Below are positions 20,807 to 28,817 of a stretch of DNA of 33,910 bases, piece after piece; the stretch's first letter is position 1, and each line of letters opens with the position of its first letter. The stretch covers positions 1-33,910 of the forward strand of contig JAAZJE010000053.1 in NCBI GenBank assembly GCA_012800515.1. Direction: 5' to 3'. The position numbers were made by a program, and so were the translations under genes. The notes below the pieces were generated by a model that was given only the letters and a program-made list of their open reading frames with translations, did not search any database and had not been told where the DNA came from. Source of the DNA: Clostridiaceae bacterium. GTDB taxonomy: Bacteria > Bacillota > Clostridia > Saccharofermentanales > Fastidiosipilaceae.

Positions 20807-22015
20807 ATGCAAATAGCACGCCTGGAATTGCGTGATTTTCGCAATTACGAAAGTCTAAATCTAGAAATAAACCGAAAAACCAATCTGTTTTTCGGACAGA
20901 ACGGTCAGGGAAAAACCAATCTCCTCGAGGCTGTGTATATGTGCTCTTGTGCCCGATCCCATCGTACGGCCCGGGATCAGGACTTGGTGCGTCGGAGCAG
21001 CGAAAAATACTACATAAAAGTCTCTTTTGCCGAAAAAGGGAAATACGCGGAATCGGTCGCGCTGGCCTGTGATTTAAGCGGGCGAAGTCGCCGCTTTTGG
21101 CATGACGATATTCCGATTCGCCGCTCTTCGGACTGGGTCGGGCTCTTCCATACCGTTATGTTTTCTCCGCAGGATCTGCAACTTATATGCGGTAGTCCGT
21201 CGGTACGGCGGCGCTTTCTAGATATGTTTATATCACAGTTGTGGCCGGCCTATTTTCGAGATTTACAATTATTTAATCGTCTGTTGTCGCAGCGTAACAG
21301 CCTCCTGAAATTATTTCGCGATCTTCCTTCCGGAGAACAGCGTGAACGCCGTCTGGAACTCAGTATATGGGATGAGCAGTATGCCCTGGCCGCGGCGCGA
21401 ATAATGCAGCGCCGCCAGACCGTGGTCAATCGTCTTTCCGCCTATGCCGAAAAAAACCATACGTCAATCGCCGGTTGTGATGAGACGCTAGGCATCGAGT
21501 ATCGTCCGTCGGTTCGCAGCTTGATTCCCGACCCGGCGGAACCGGAAACGGAGAAGATCAGCCGCCTACTACTTGCTCGACTGTCCGCCAATGTCGACGA
21601 CGATGTCCTGCGCGGCTGGACCGGAGTCGGGCCGCATCGCGATGATTTAACAATTCAAATTGACGGTGTCGATGCGCGCCTCTACGCATCGCAGGGTCAA
21701 CAGCGCACCGCCGTTCTCGCTCTCAAACTTGCGGAAATAAAATTGATGCGGGAAGTGACCCGTACTGCCCCCGTTCTTCTGCTCGACGACGTCTTATCCG
21801 AGTTGGATTCCGTCCGCCGTCGTGCCCTGATGGATAGCATCGGAGATATTCAGGTGCTCATTACCTGTACGGATCGGGATTGGTTCGACCTTAACTGGCA
21901 GTCACTATCGGACACATCCACGAATATTGCGTATTTCTTCGTTCGAGACGGCAAAGTTTTTCCCGAAGGAGTCGTCCCGGAAGAGAGCGTCGTTACGGCG
22001 GACATTTCGGAATGA
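20807..22015 (+). CDS. recF: DNA replication and repair protein RecF
   Basis: RecF is an SMC-like ATPase that helps load RecA at single-strand gaps, working with RecO and RecR. The protein has 402 residues, somewhat longer than the usual 360-370. It opens with the typical MQIARLELRDFRNYESLNLEI, and Walker A is GQNGQGKTNLLEA. The ABC-like signature region is YASQGQQRTAVLALKLAEI, and Walker B with the D-loop is VLLLDDVLSELDSVRRRALM. The extra length is at the C-terminus (after ITCTDRD) and looks unstructured. GGAG lies a few bases before ATG at 20807. It ends 10 bp before remB, whose ribosome binding site overlaps the recF stop codon. Confidence 0.96.
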   Translation: MQIARLELRDFRNYESLNLEINRKTNLFFGQNGQGKTNLLEAVYMCSCARSHRTARDQDLVRRSSEKYYIKVSFAEKGKYAESVALACDLSGRSRRFWHDDIPIRRSSDWVGLFHTVMFSPQDLQLICGSPSVRRRFLDMFISQLWPAYFRDLQLFNRLLSQRNSLLKLFRDLPSGEQRERRLELSIWDEQYALAAARIMQRRQTVVNRLSAYAEKNHTSIAGCDETLGIEYRPSVRSLIPDPAEPETEKISRLLLARLSANVDDDVLRGWTGVGPHRDDLTIQIDGVDARLYASQGQQRTAVLALKLAEIKLMREVTRTAPVLLLDDVLSELDSVRRRALMDSIGDIQVLITCTDRDWFDLNWQSLSDTSTNIAYFFVRDGKVFPEGVVPEESVVTADISE

Positions 22016-22025
22016 GGGAATGGCG

Positions 22026-22274
22026 ATGTACGTAAATATCGGAGCAGATATCGTTATGTCGGCAAAGAACATTATCGGCGTTTTCGACCTGGACTTACTG
22101 TCCGCCGAGTCGGTGCAGCCAACCAACCTAAAGCTCCTGAAAATGTACGAAGACAGCGGATTTCTGCATATTATCGGCGATAAAATTCCCCGAATGGCCG
22201 TCCTTACCCTGACCGGGGTCTGGCTTAGTCCCCTGAGCCCGGAGACATTGCGCCAGCGACTCGAGAAAAGCTGA
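22026..22274 (+). CDS. remB: RemB-like protein (DUF370, extracellular matrix regulator family)
   Basis: This 82-residue protein starts MYVNIGADIVMSAKNIIGVFDL, the usual start of the DUF370 family. In Bacillus the remB (yaaB) gene lies in the same place, between recF and gyrB; its relative RemA is a DNA-binding activator of matrix and osmoprotection genes, while the role of RemB is less clear. I chose ATG at 22026 because TGAGGGA lies 6-7 nt upstream; the frame stays open further upstream inside recF, and ATG at 22020 touches the ribosome binding site. The C-terminus (LTLTGVWLSPLSPETLRQRL) is basic and short. The gene probably shares the dnaN-recF transcript. Confidence 0.88.
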   Translation: MYVNIGADIVMSAKNIIGVFDLDLLSAESVQPTNLKLLKMYEDSGFLHIIGDKIPRMAVLTLTGVWLSPLSPETLRQRLEKS

Positions 22275-22381
22275 GACACCTTTAAAAGAACACTTCTCCC
22301 TTCCTCCTAGAAGGTATAAAAACTTCACTTTTATAGACTTTATGGCACGAAAGACAGAGACGAAGAAGTCGCTTCCGGTGA

Positions 22382-22443
22382 GCGTTCGGTCGGGCGTTCG
22401 GTTGGCTTGCGTTCTGGCTTTCCATGCAGTTGCATGATATAAT
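22382..22443 (+). promoter_or_regulatory. gyrB promoter with repeated words and a palindrome
   Basis: TGA followed by a perfect TATAAT (22438-22443) forms an extended -10 box; no good -35 is present. The palindrome ATGCA-GT-TGCAT (22424-22435) ends on the T of the extended -10 and could be an operator. Upstream are three direct repeats, GCGTTCGG at 22382 and 22394 and GCGTTCTGG at 22409. The leader to the gyrB start at 22520 is about 70 nt. Confidence 0.6.
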
Positions 22444-22519
22444 TACGAGGATTTGAAGGAATAAAAAGACGCAAAAAAGCCGTCGGCACAGCCTGTGGAT
22501 TTAGCGTAGAGGATAAAAG

Positions 22520-24574
22520 ATGACGAGAGACAAAGAAGATCAGGACATCATTTTAGAGGAAGAACAACGTCAGGAAAATCAGGAGTTGTTGGACGGCGAC
22601 GAACCGTTCGAGGAATCCGAGCAGGATGCGACTCTACTCAATTCACAGGATGCCTTCAGCACGGTAAGCACGGCGCGTTACGACGAGAGAGATATCCAGG
22701 TGCTGGAAGGACTCGAGGCGGTGCGCAAGCGCCCCGGCATGTACATCGGCGACACGACGATGCGCGGTTTGCATCACCTTATATATGAGATCGTGGCGAA
22801 CTCAATAGATGAGGCTCTGGCCGGACGGTGCACAGATGTGTGGGTGACCCTGCGCCCGGATAAAAGCATCGTTGTTGAGGATAACGGTAGCGGGATACCG
22901 GTCGGCATGCACCCGACCGCCGGAATACCGACGGTTGAGGTGGTCCACACGGTGCTGCATGCCGGCGGTAAGTTCGGCGGCGGCGCGTACAGCATCAGCG
23001 GCGGTCTGCACGGCGTCGGTGCCTCTGTAGTCAATGCGCTTTCCAAGGCCATGCGCGTTACGGTAAAGCGGGACGGCAAAATCTATCAGATCAGTTTTGA
23101 GCGCGGCGAGACGACCGAGCCGCTTGAGGTCATCGGTGAAACCGATCCCGCCGATACCGGCACAAAAACGGAGTTTTGGCCCGACCCGGAAATCTTTGAC
23201 GAAGTAGAGTTTGACTTTGACACAATGCTAAAACGCTATCGGGAAATGGCCTTCCTTAACAAGGAGATCATAATTACCCTGATTGACGAGCGCGATCCGG
23301 AGAATATCGTCCGCAAGAAATTACACTATGACGGCGGAATAATATCCTTCGTCGAATATCTCAATCGCAGTCGCCAGGCGCTGTTCTCGCCGCCGATATT
23401 CATTGCCAAACGCACGGACAATGAATACGTTGAAGTAGCAATTCAGTACAATACATCATACGCAGAGAGCATATATTCATATGCAAACAATATAGCTACG
23501 GTAGAGGGAGGAACACATATGACCGGCTTCCGCTCCGCCCTGACCAAAGTGATAAACGACTATGCCCGTAAATATAAATACCTCAAGGACAATGATAAAA
23601 ACTTCGCCGGAGAAGACGTGCGCGAAGGCATAACGGCAATTATCAGTGTAAAGCTCCCCGTCCCGCAGTTTGAAGGCCAGACCAAGAGCAGGCTCGGAAA
23701 CGCAACAATGCGTACCCTGGTTGAAACGACGATGAATGAGCGCTTGGCGTTGTATTTAGAGGAAAACCCCGCCGTCGCGCGCCAGATTATCGATAAATGC
23801 CTGGCAGCGTCGCGAGCCCGTGATGCTGCGCGGAGAGCGCGTGATTTGTCGCGAGCCGCCAGCGCTTTTGAAACGGTTTCTTTGCCCGGCAAACTCGCCG
23901 ACTGTCAGTCAAACGATCCCACGCTCTCCGAACTCTTCATCGTTGAAGGAGACTCGGCAGGTGGCACCGCCAAGAGCGGGCGCGAGCGCAAGTATCAGGC
24001 GATTCTGCCGCTTTGGGGAAAAATGCTCAATGTCGAACGTTCCCGCGTCGACAGAGTATACGCGAATGAAAAGCTCCAGCCGGTAATTATGGCCATCGGA
24101 GCCGGGATCGGCAGTGATTTTGACATTGATCGTGCCCGTTACCACAAGGTCATCATCATGGCCGACGCCGATGTCGACGGATCGCATATCCGCACCCTGC
24201 TACTGACTTTCTTTTTCCGTTATATGCGTCCCCTGGTCGAAGCCGGCTGTGTCTACATCGCCTGCCCGCCCCTTTATAAGGTTCAGGAAGGCAATAAGTT
24301 CTTCTACGCCTATGACGAGGAGGGTGTCGAGCAGATCAAAACGGAACAGGGTTGGTCCAAGCCGCGCCTGCAACGTTATAAGGGCTTGGGAGAAATGGAT
24401 GCCGAGCAGCTCTGGGAGACGACCATGAATCCCGCCACCCGCAAGTTGCTTAAAGTGACCGTAGAGGATATCCAGAGTATCGACGAAACCGTCGCACTCC
24501 TGATGGGGCCCGAAGTTCAGCCCCGCCGCGAATTTATTATCGAGAATGCCCAATACGCCCGTCTCGATCTTTAG
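22520..24574 (+). CDS. gyrB: DNA gyrase subunit B
   Basis: GyrB is the ATPase subunit of gyrase, which adds negative supercoils; 684 residues, slightly longer than the usual 640. The first 50 or so residues are an acidic, Glu/Gln-rich extension before the conserved RYDERDIQVLEGLEAVRKRPGMY. The GHKL ATP site follows (EIVANSIDEALAG, VEDNGSGIP, GGLHGVGASVVNAL). The Toprim domain starts with EGDSAGGTAKSGR (about 475), then PLWGKMLNVE and DADVDGSHI (about 548). The C-terminus QRYKGLGEMDAEQLWETTMNP is typical. AGAGGA lies 6 nt before ATG at 22520. Its usual partner gene gyrA does not follow in this window. The acidic N-terminal tail is the only odd feature and its effect is unknown. Confidence 0.97.
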   Translation: MTRDKEDQDIILEEEQRQENQELLDGDEPFEESEQDATLLNSQDAFSTVSTARYDERDIQVLEGLEAVRKRPGMYIGDTTMRGLHHLIYEIVANSIDEALAGRCTDVWVTLRPDKSIVVEDNGSGIPVGMHPTAGIPTVEVVHTVLHAGGKFGGGAYSISGGLHGVGASVVNALSKAMRVTVKRDGKIYQISFERGETTEPLEVIGETDPADTGTKTEFWPDPEIFDEVEFDFDTMLKRYREMAFLNKEIIITLIDERDPENIVRKKLHYDGGIISFVEYLNRSRQALFSPPIFIAKRTDNEYVEVAIQYNTSYAESIYSYANNIATVEGGTHMTGFRSALTKVINDYARKYKYLKDNDKNFAGEDVREGITAIISVKLPVPQFEGQTKSRLGNATMRTLVETTMNERLALYLEENPAVARQIIDKCLAASRARDAARRARDLSRAASAFETVSLPGKLADCQSNDPTLSELFIVEGDSAGGTAKSGRERKYQAILPLWGKMLNVERSRVDRVYANEKLQPVIMAIGAGIGSDFDIDRARYHKVIIMADADVDGSHIRTLLLTFFFRYMRPLVEAGCVYIACPPLYKVQEGNKFFYAYDEEGVEQIKTEQGWSKPRLQRYKGLGEMDAEQLWETTMNPATRKLLKVTVEDIQSIDETVALLMGPEVQPRREFIIENAQYARLDL

Positions 24575-24697
24575 GCAGAAGACGAATTGGAAACAGAGCC
24601 GGTCGCAAACCTTGTGAGGCATATTTTTGTCATATTTATGCTGTAGAGACCGCATATAATCGTGCTCCCCAAAAACTTATTGCAAAGGCACGGAAAT

Positions 24698-26839
24698 ATG
24701 CGTCGTTATATTTTAAGCGATGACGACGATATCGTCATTAAGGAAAGCCAATTTAAAACAGTCGGTTATGAACTGTTATACTATTATACTTTTTGCTATT
24801 TAGACTTACCAAAGCACTTAACAAATCTTAGCTTCAGCAGACAAGAGATAATCATGGTTATAGTGCTGCTTTTTGCAAGGCTTCATTCAAAGCTGGCACT
24901 GAATACAAAAACAGCAAAAATAAGAGTACTTCTACGTGAGACAGGTCTCGAGGAAATCATCTTAAGCGGGCACAGCGCCCTTCGAGAAAGGGAAGCGCAT
25001 GGTTCTCTCCAAAAGACAGAGGCGCAAGATCTCCTTCGAAAGGCAGAAATACAAAAGTATCTTCATGAAATAGTTACCGAGTTGGAACGAGTAAATGTTG
25101 TAGGCGATGTCAAAGGCTTTTTTGCCCTACAGCATAAACTTGGCAAAAGTATTCCTTCCCTAGTTAGTAACCTACGCAGAAACTACCCCCAAATAGTCAC
25201 TGCTAATATGGCCTTCTTATTGAGCTCTCAAGGCCAAAGAGTCTCCGAAACGCCCTTATTCAAGGCGAGAACTCAATATGTGCGGCTCTTCCCTCGAAAG
25301 GGCTTCGTGTTGCCGTGCCGAATCAGCAACATTCCTATGAAAACATGGCGAATCGAGTGTTACCGAAAGGGAGAATCCCGTTTAAGGAGAAATAAGGTAA
25401 ATCCGGTCGATATAATTTTATTGCGACGTATTCTTCCTCAGCGAGAATATTTTCTCCGCCTGAATTTACGCGAGACGGAAATGCCGCTGATATTTTGCCG
25501 GGATCAAGCCGCCTCAAAAGACATGACAAAGCGAGATTTTACTGCCGGTCTAAAAACAAAATACGGTGAGACACCGGTTTTTGCCCTGTTCTTGTTCTCG
25601 CGGGCATATAATTTCCTGTTTTCTCGCGGTATTGCGGCTTTCCGCAAGACTTTAAATAAAATGACGACTGGTTCACTAAAGAAAACCCGTAGAAAGAAGA
25701 AAACATCCGGAAGAGCTTTACGGCTCCGTATAGAGAACAGCACTTCGGACTCCAAAGAGAAGCACAGAGTAAAGAAAATGGATCGACTCAAATACTTTGT
25801 GATGAGAAAAAACACGACAGCAATAATAAATCGTTTGAGAGCACATCCACTCTTTCTCTATTTCTCGTTACCGCTCCTACGCCGTCTGGAGATATCAGAC
25901 ATATTCAAGAAAAAAGATCCGAAGAGGATCAACAGAAGAAGATTCAAGAATAATGCCCCGGAGAGTGACAGCGAAAGCAAGGCAAAAGGTGCGAGCAGAA
26001 TTATTGTGGCGGCACGCCTGGCGATATTACTGCTGGAAAAGCTATTGGCACTAAAATTCAAGGTCAAGCGTAATCGAATACTGAAACTTTATCTCATGTC
26101 CGCCGATAAGGAGAACTTACTGCGAGAAAACAACGGACTGGAACTGCTGTATGAACATCTGAAGAGCCTCGAAATGAGAGCGGAGAGTATATCGGCAACT
26201 GAGTATGAATCAAATCGTAACAATCTATATGCGATTCAGGGATTAACGGAGCTGCAAAAGATCGTTCAACGCGGCATTTTAATCAGATTATTGGAAACAA
26301 AAGCATTATTGCACGAAAGCAATCTCGATTTTCCCTTTTCCGGGGTTTATATGCGGAAAATCTTGTTGGCCGACATAGATGGCAATTTAACAGAGATCCG
26401 ACAGATTGGAGGACTAAACGGAGAAATACGACGAACCTTTGCCACGCTGGGAATAGAGCTTCCTCCCGGTTATCAGACCGATCGGACACCGAAAAGAAGC
26501 CGAAGAGGAGCAAAAAGACAGTTGTTTGCAACGAGAGAAGGCGCTATTACTGCCCCAAGGAGAAAAAAGCGAGGGAAAAGGCCATTGAGCCTGCCGGAGC
26601 ATAGAGCATCCGGGAAATGCTTTATCTCTCTATATGCCGACAGATGTCCGTTCTACAGCGTTGGGGAGAAAAGATGCGGCAAAGTTTGCGCTCAGCGTAT
26701 TCCAATGAAGGGCATCCCGTTTGTTTCCCGTACTTTAGCGAAGAAATATCCGAACGTGGCGGAAGAAGTGCCGGAGTATGGACTTGCAAGATGTGGGGAA
26801 CAACCCGAAGAGCAGCTCTCACGCTATCTTCCCGACTGA
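24698..26839 (+). CDS. Unrecognised, very basic 713-residue protein between gyrB and parS-parAB
   Basis: I do not recognise this protein. The frame is open for 725 codons from GTG at 24662; I chose ATG at 24698 because a TATAAT at 24655-24660 directly before the GTG would place transcription start inside the longer form, and AAAGG lies upstream of the ATG. Using numbering from GTG, residues 45-75 and 480-500 are mildly hydrophobic helices, residues about 100-175 are helical and charged, and three segments are packed with Lys/Arg (KKTRRKKK, KRINRRRFKNN, PRRKKRGKRP). Near the C-terminus four cysteines at 653, 662, 672 and 676 could bind a metal. The DNA is visibly more A+T-rich than the neighbours (24 G/C in the 60 bases from 25021) and uses many AGA/AGG/ATA codons, which suggests transfer or relaxed constraint. 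Nucleic-acid binding is a guess from the charge only. Confidence 0.7.
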   Translation: MRRYILSDDDDIVIKESQFKTVGYELLYYYTFCYLDLPKHLTNLSFSRQEIIMVIVLLFARLHSKLALNTKTAKIRVLLRETGLEEIILSGHSALREREAHGSLQKTEAQDLLRKAEIQKYLHEIVTELERVNVVGDVKGFFALQHKLGKSIPSLVSNLRRNYPQIVTANMAFLLSSQGQRVSETPLFKARTQYVRLFPRKGFVLPCRISNIPMKTWRIECYRKGESRLRRNKVNPVDIILLRRILPQREYFLRLNLRETEMPLIFCRDQAASKDMTKRDFTAGLKTKYGETPVFALFLFSRAYNFLFSRGIAAFRKTLNKMTTGSLKKTRRKKKTSGRALRLRIENSTSDSKEKHRVKKMDRLKYFVMRKNTTAIINRLRAHPLFLYFSLPLLRRLEISDIFKKKDPKRINRRRFKNNAPESDSESKAKGASRIIVAARLAILLLEKLLALKFKVKRNRILKLYLMSADKENLLRENNGLELLYEHLKSLEMRAESISATEYESNRNNLYAIQGLTELQKIVQRGILIRLLETKALLHESNLDFPFSGVYMRKILLADIDGNLTEIRQIGGLNGEIRRTFATLGIELPPGYQTDRTPKRSRRGAKRQLFATREGAITAPRRKKRGKRPLSLPEHRASGKCFISLYADRCPFYSVGEKRCGKVCAQRIPMKGIPFVSRTLAKKYPNVAEEVPEYGLARCGEQPEEQLSRYLPD

Positions 26840-26929
26840 AAGCAGGCGCCAAATGAATTTTCTTTCTTGATAGAGGCCTCGCGCCATATGTTCCCTTTAT
26901 CGGAGAGGGGAGGAGAAGGTTAGAAGGAA

Positions 26930-26945
26930 TGTTTCACGTGAAACA
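26930..26945. other. parS: parS site 1, in a palindrome followed by a T-tract
   Basis: TGTTTCACGTGAAACA is a perfect 16-bp palindrome matching the Spo0J/ParB parS consensus. It is extended by one or two bases on each side to AATG...CATT and followed by TTTTT on the plus strand, so the same sequence could form a short terminator after the upstream gene. It lies about 125 bp before parA. Confidence 0.93.
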
Positions 26946-26966
26946 TTTTTATGCCTCTCTCGGGAA

Positions 26967-26982
26967 TGTTTCACGTGAAACA
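26967..26982. other. parS: parS site 2, flanked by GC-rich inverted arms
   Basis: A second perfect TGTTTCACGTGAAACA lies 37 bp from the first. It is framed by TCTCGGGA (26958-26965) and TCCCGAGA (26984-26991), giving a 34-bp near-perfect palindrome centred on the site. ParB is expected to load here as a CTP-dependent clamp. Confidence 0.93.
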
Positions 26983-27036
26983 CTCCCGAGAACAGTATGA
27001 AAAACCCCAAAAGGATGCCTGTAAGCGGCAAATACT

Positions 27037-27045
27037 GTTATAATC
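27037..27045 (+). promoter_or_regulatory. Extended -10 promoter of parAB
   Basis: TGT followed by a perfect TATAAT (27040-27045) is an extended -10 box, without a good -35. Transcription would start near 27052 with a leader of about 19 nt holding AAGGAG. The box is about 55 bp after parS site 2, so ParB spreading could influence it. Confidence 0.6.
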
Positions 27046-27070
27046 AGCGTAATAGGGTAAGGAGTAGCGC

Positions 27071-27856
27071 ATGGCATACATAATAGCGGTAACAAATCAA
27101 AAGGGAGGAGTGGGGAAAACTACCACTACACTCAATCTCGGGGCATACCTTGCCAGAAGAGGGAAAAGAGTACTAATTATTGATTTAGACGCTCAGGGAA
27201 ACGCGACATCGGGCTTAGGCTTTGACAAGACAAAGCAAACACCCAACATATACCACTGCTTGATCGACGGGTTGCCGATCGATTCCGTAATTCGCGATAC
27301 CGGCCGCCGTAATTTATCACTTTGTCCGGGGAATATTGATTTAGCCGGGGGAGAGGTTGAGTTGGTAAGGATACCTAGTCGCGAGTTTCGCCTGCGCGAG
27401 GTTCTGACGGGAATGCAGCAGAAATTCGATTTTGTTCTTATTGACTGCCCGCCCTCCTTGGGGCTCATGACAGTTAACGCTCTGACGGCGGCTCAAGGCG
27501 TCCTGATCCCGATTCAGGGGGAATACTACGCCCTGGAGGGAGTGTCGCAGCTAATGAATACAATTGAGCTGGTCCGTTACCAGCTTAATCAGAATTTGAT
27601 AGTTTTCGGGGTTGTGGTTACGATGTATGACGTGAGGACTCAGCTCTCGGCTCAAGTTGCCGAGGAAGTTAGAAAATATTTTAAGGAGCACGTTTTCAAT
27701 ACAATTATTCCACGTAATGTTAGATTAAGTGAGGCTCCCAGTTTTGGAAAGACTATAGATGAATATGAAAAAAAGTCTAAAGGTGCGTTAGCATATCATG
27801 AACTAGCCAAAGAGGTTATAGAAAGAGAAAAAAAGACACGTTTTTTATATGCATAA
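27071..27856 (+). CDS. parA: Chromosome-partitioning ATPase ParA (Soj type)
   Basis: This 261-residue ParA/MinD-family ATPase drives origin segregation with ParB and, in Bacillus, also modulates DnaA. The deviant Walker A KGGVGKTT lies at residues 11-18, Walker A' is DLDAQGNATSGLG, and Walker B is FVLIDCPPSLGLMT. The usual C-terminal elements follow (RNVRLSEAPSFGKTI). There is no N-terminal helix-turn-helix, as expected for the chromosomal short form. AAGGAG lies 7 nt before ATG at 27071. parB follows after 37 bp, so they form one operon. Confidence 0.96.
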   Translation: MAYIIAVTNQKGGVGKTTTTLNLGAYLARRGKRVLIIDLDAQGNATSGLGFDKTKQTPNIYHCLIDGLPIDSVIRDTGRRNLSLCPGNIDLAGGEVELVRIPSREFRLREVLTGMQQKFDFVLIDCPPSLGLMTVNALTAAQGVLIPIQGEYYALEGVSQLMNTIELVRYQLNQNLIVFGVVVTMYDVRTQLSAQVAEEVRKYFKEHVFNTIIPRNVRLSEAPSFGKTIDEYEKKSKGALAYHELAKEVIEREKKTRFLYA

Positions 27857-27893
27857 AAGAAGCAAAGAATAAGGAAGAGAGGAGCAGAGAAAG

Positions 27894-28808
27894 ATGAACC
27901 GAGAAGATACGGCGGATAGGACGGAAAAAAGGCGCACGAAAGGGCTCGGCCGCGGTCTGGGTGCTCTGCTGGGCTCGGATATAGCAATAGAACCGAGGCA
28001 AACGCCGGCTAATCAGATCGTTGATTTGCAGATAACGCTAATAGAGCCCAATGAAGATCAGCCGCGCAAGAGCTTTGATGAGGGGAAACTGGCGGAGCTG
28101 GCAGCTTCAATAAAAGAAAACGGTATTATCCAGCCGATTATAGTGACTCGCAAAGACGGCCGCTACATTATTGTTGCAGGAGAGCGGCGTTGGCGGGCAG
28201 CTCAAATGGTCGGCCTGAAGACAATTCCGGCCATTATCCGTGAATTGACCGATAAGGAAGTGGTGCAACAGTCGCTGATTGAAAATATTCAGCGCCAGGA
28301 TCTCAATCCGATCGAAGAAGCTGAGGCCTTTTCGATGCTGATGACGGAACATAATATGACTCAAGAAGAGCTCGCACAGATACTTGGGCGAAGCAGACCG
28401 GCGGTGGCCAACACTCTGCGTCTCCTGCAGCTGGGAGCGAGGACAACGGAGTATGTGATTAGAGAACAAATTTCCGCGGGGCATGCCCGTGCGCTGTTGG
28501 CAATTTCCGATCCGGTTCTCCAGGCATCCATGGCGGAGGAAATTATGCGCCGAGATTGGAGTGTAAGGCAGACCGAAAACCGTATCAGGCAAATGCAGCG
28601 GCAGCAGAAGCAGGAAAAACCGGAGGTCCAGGATGAGGATGAGGCGTATAATCTTGCTCTGCAGACTGTAACGGAGCGCCTTACCGAGCTCTTGGGAACC
28701 AGAGTAAAACTACAGGATCGCAAAAACAAAGGCGACATTGTGATTAGTTACTCTTCTTTAGATGAGCTGAACCGCATTTTGGATCTGATTGTAGGTAGGA
28801 TAAAATAG
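27894..28808 (+). CDS. parB: Chromosome-partitioning protein ParB (Spo0J type)
   Basis: This 304-residue protein binds parS and slides as a CTP-gated clamp. The N-terminus has KGLGRGLGALLG, the ParA-stimulating segment. The CTP-binding domain carries GERRWRAAQ at about residue 95 and ENIQRQDLNPIEEA at about 128-141. The helix-turn-helix lies at about 150-190 (MTQEELAQILGRSRPAVANTLRLL), and the C-terminal dimerisation part ends the protein. AGAGGAG precedes ATG at 27894. The two parS sites lie about 0.9 kb upstream. dgt follows after 9 bp, so it is probably on the same transcript. Confidence 0.96.
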   Translation: MNREDTADRTEKRRTKGLGRGLGALLGSDIAIEPRQTPANQIVDLQITLIEPNEDQPRKSFDEGKLAELAASIKENGIIQPIIVTRKDGRYIIVAGERRWRAAQMVGLKTIPAIIRELTDKEVVQQSLIENIQRQDLNPIEEAEAFSMLMTEHNMTQEELAQILGRSRPAVANTLRLLQLGARTTEYVIREQISAGHARALLAISDPVLQASMAEEIMRRDWSVRQTENRIRQMQRQQKQEKPEVQDEDEAYNLALQTVTERLTELLGTRVKLQDRKNKGDIVISYSSLDELNRILDLIVGRIK

Positions 28809-28817
28809 GAGGCACGG

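Noticed and set aside
21927-22025. N-terminal extension of the remB frame into recF
   Set aside because: The family start MYVNIGADIV and the GAGGGA ribosome binding site both point to ATG at 22026.
22303-22318. CCTTC/GAAGG hairpin after remB as a terminator
   Set aside because: The stem is only 5 bp and there is no T-tract after it.
24627-24660. TTGTCA and TATAAT as a promoter before the 713-residue gene
   Set aside because: Both boxes are good alone, but the spacer is 22 bp, too long for a standard sigma-A promoter; the TATAAT was used only as weak support for the start choice.
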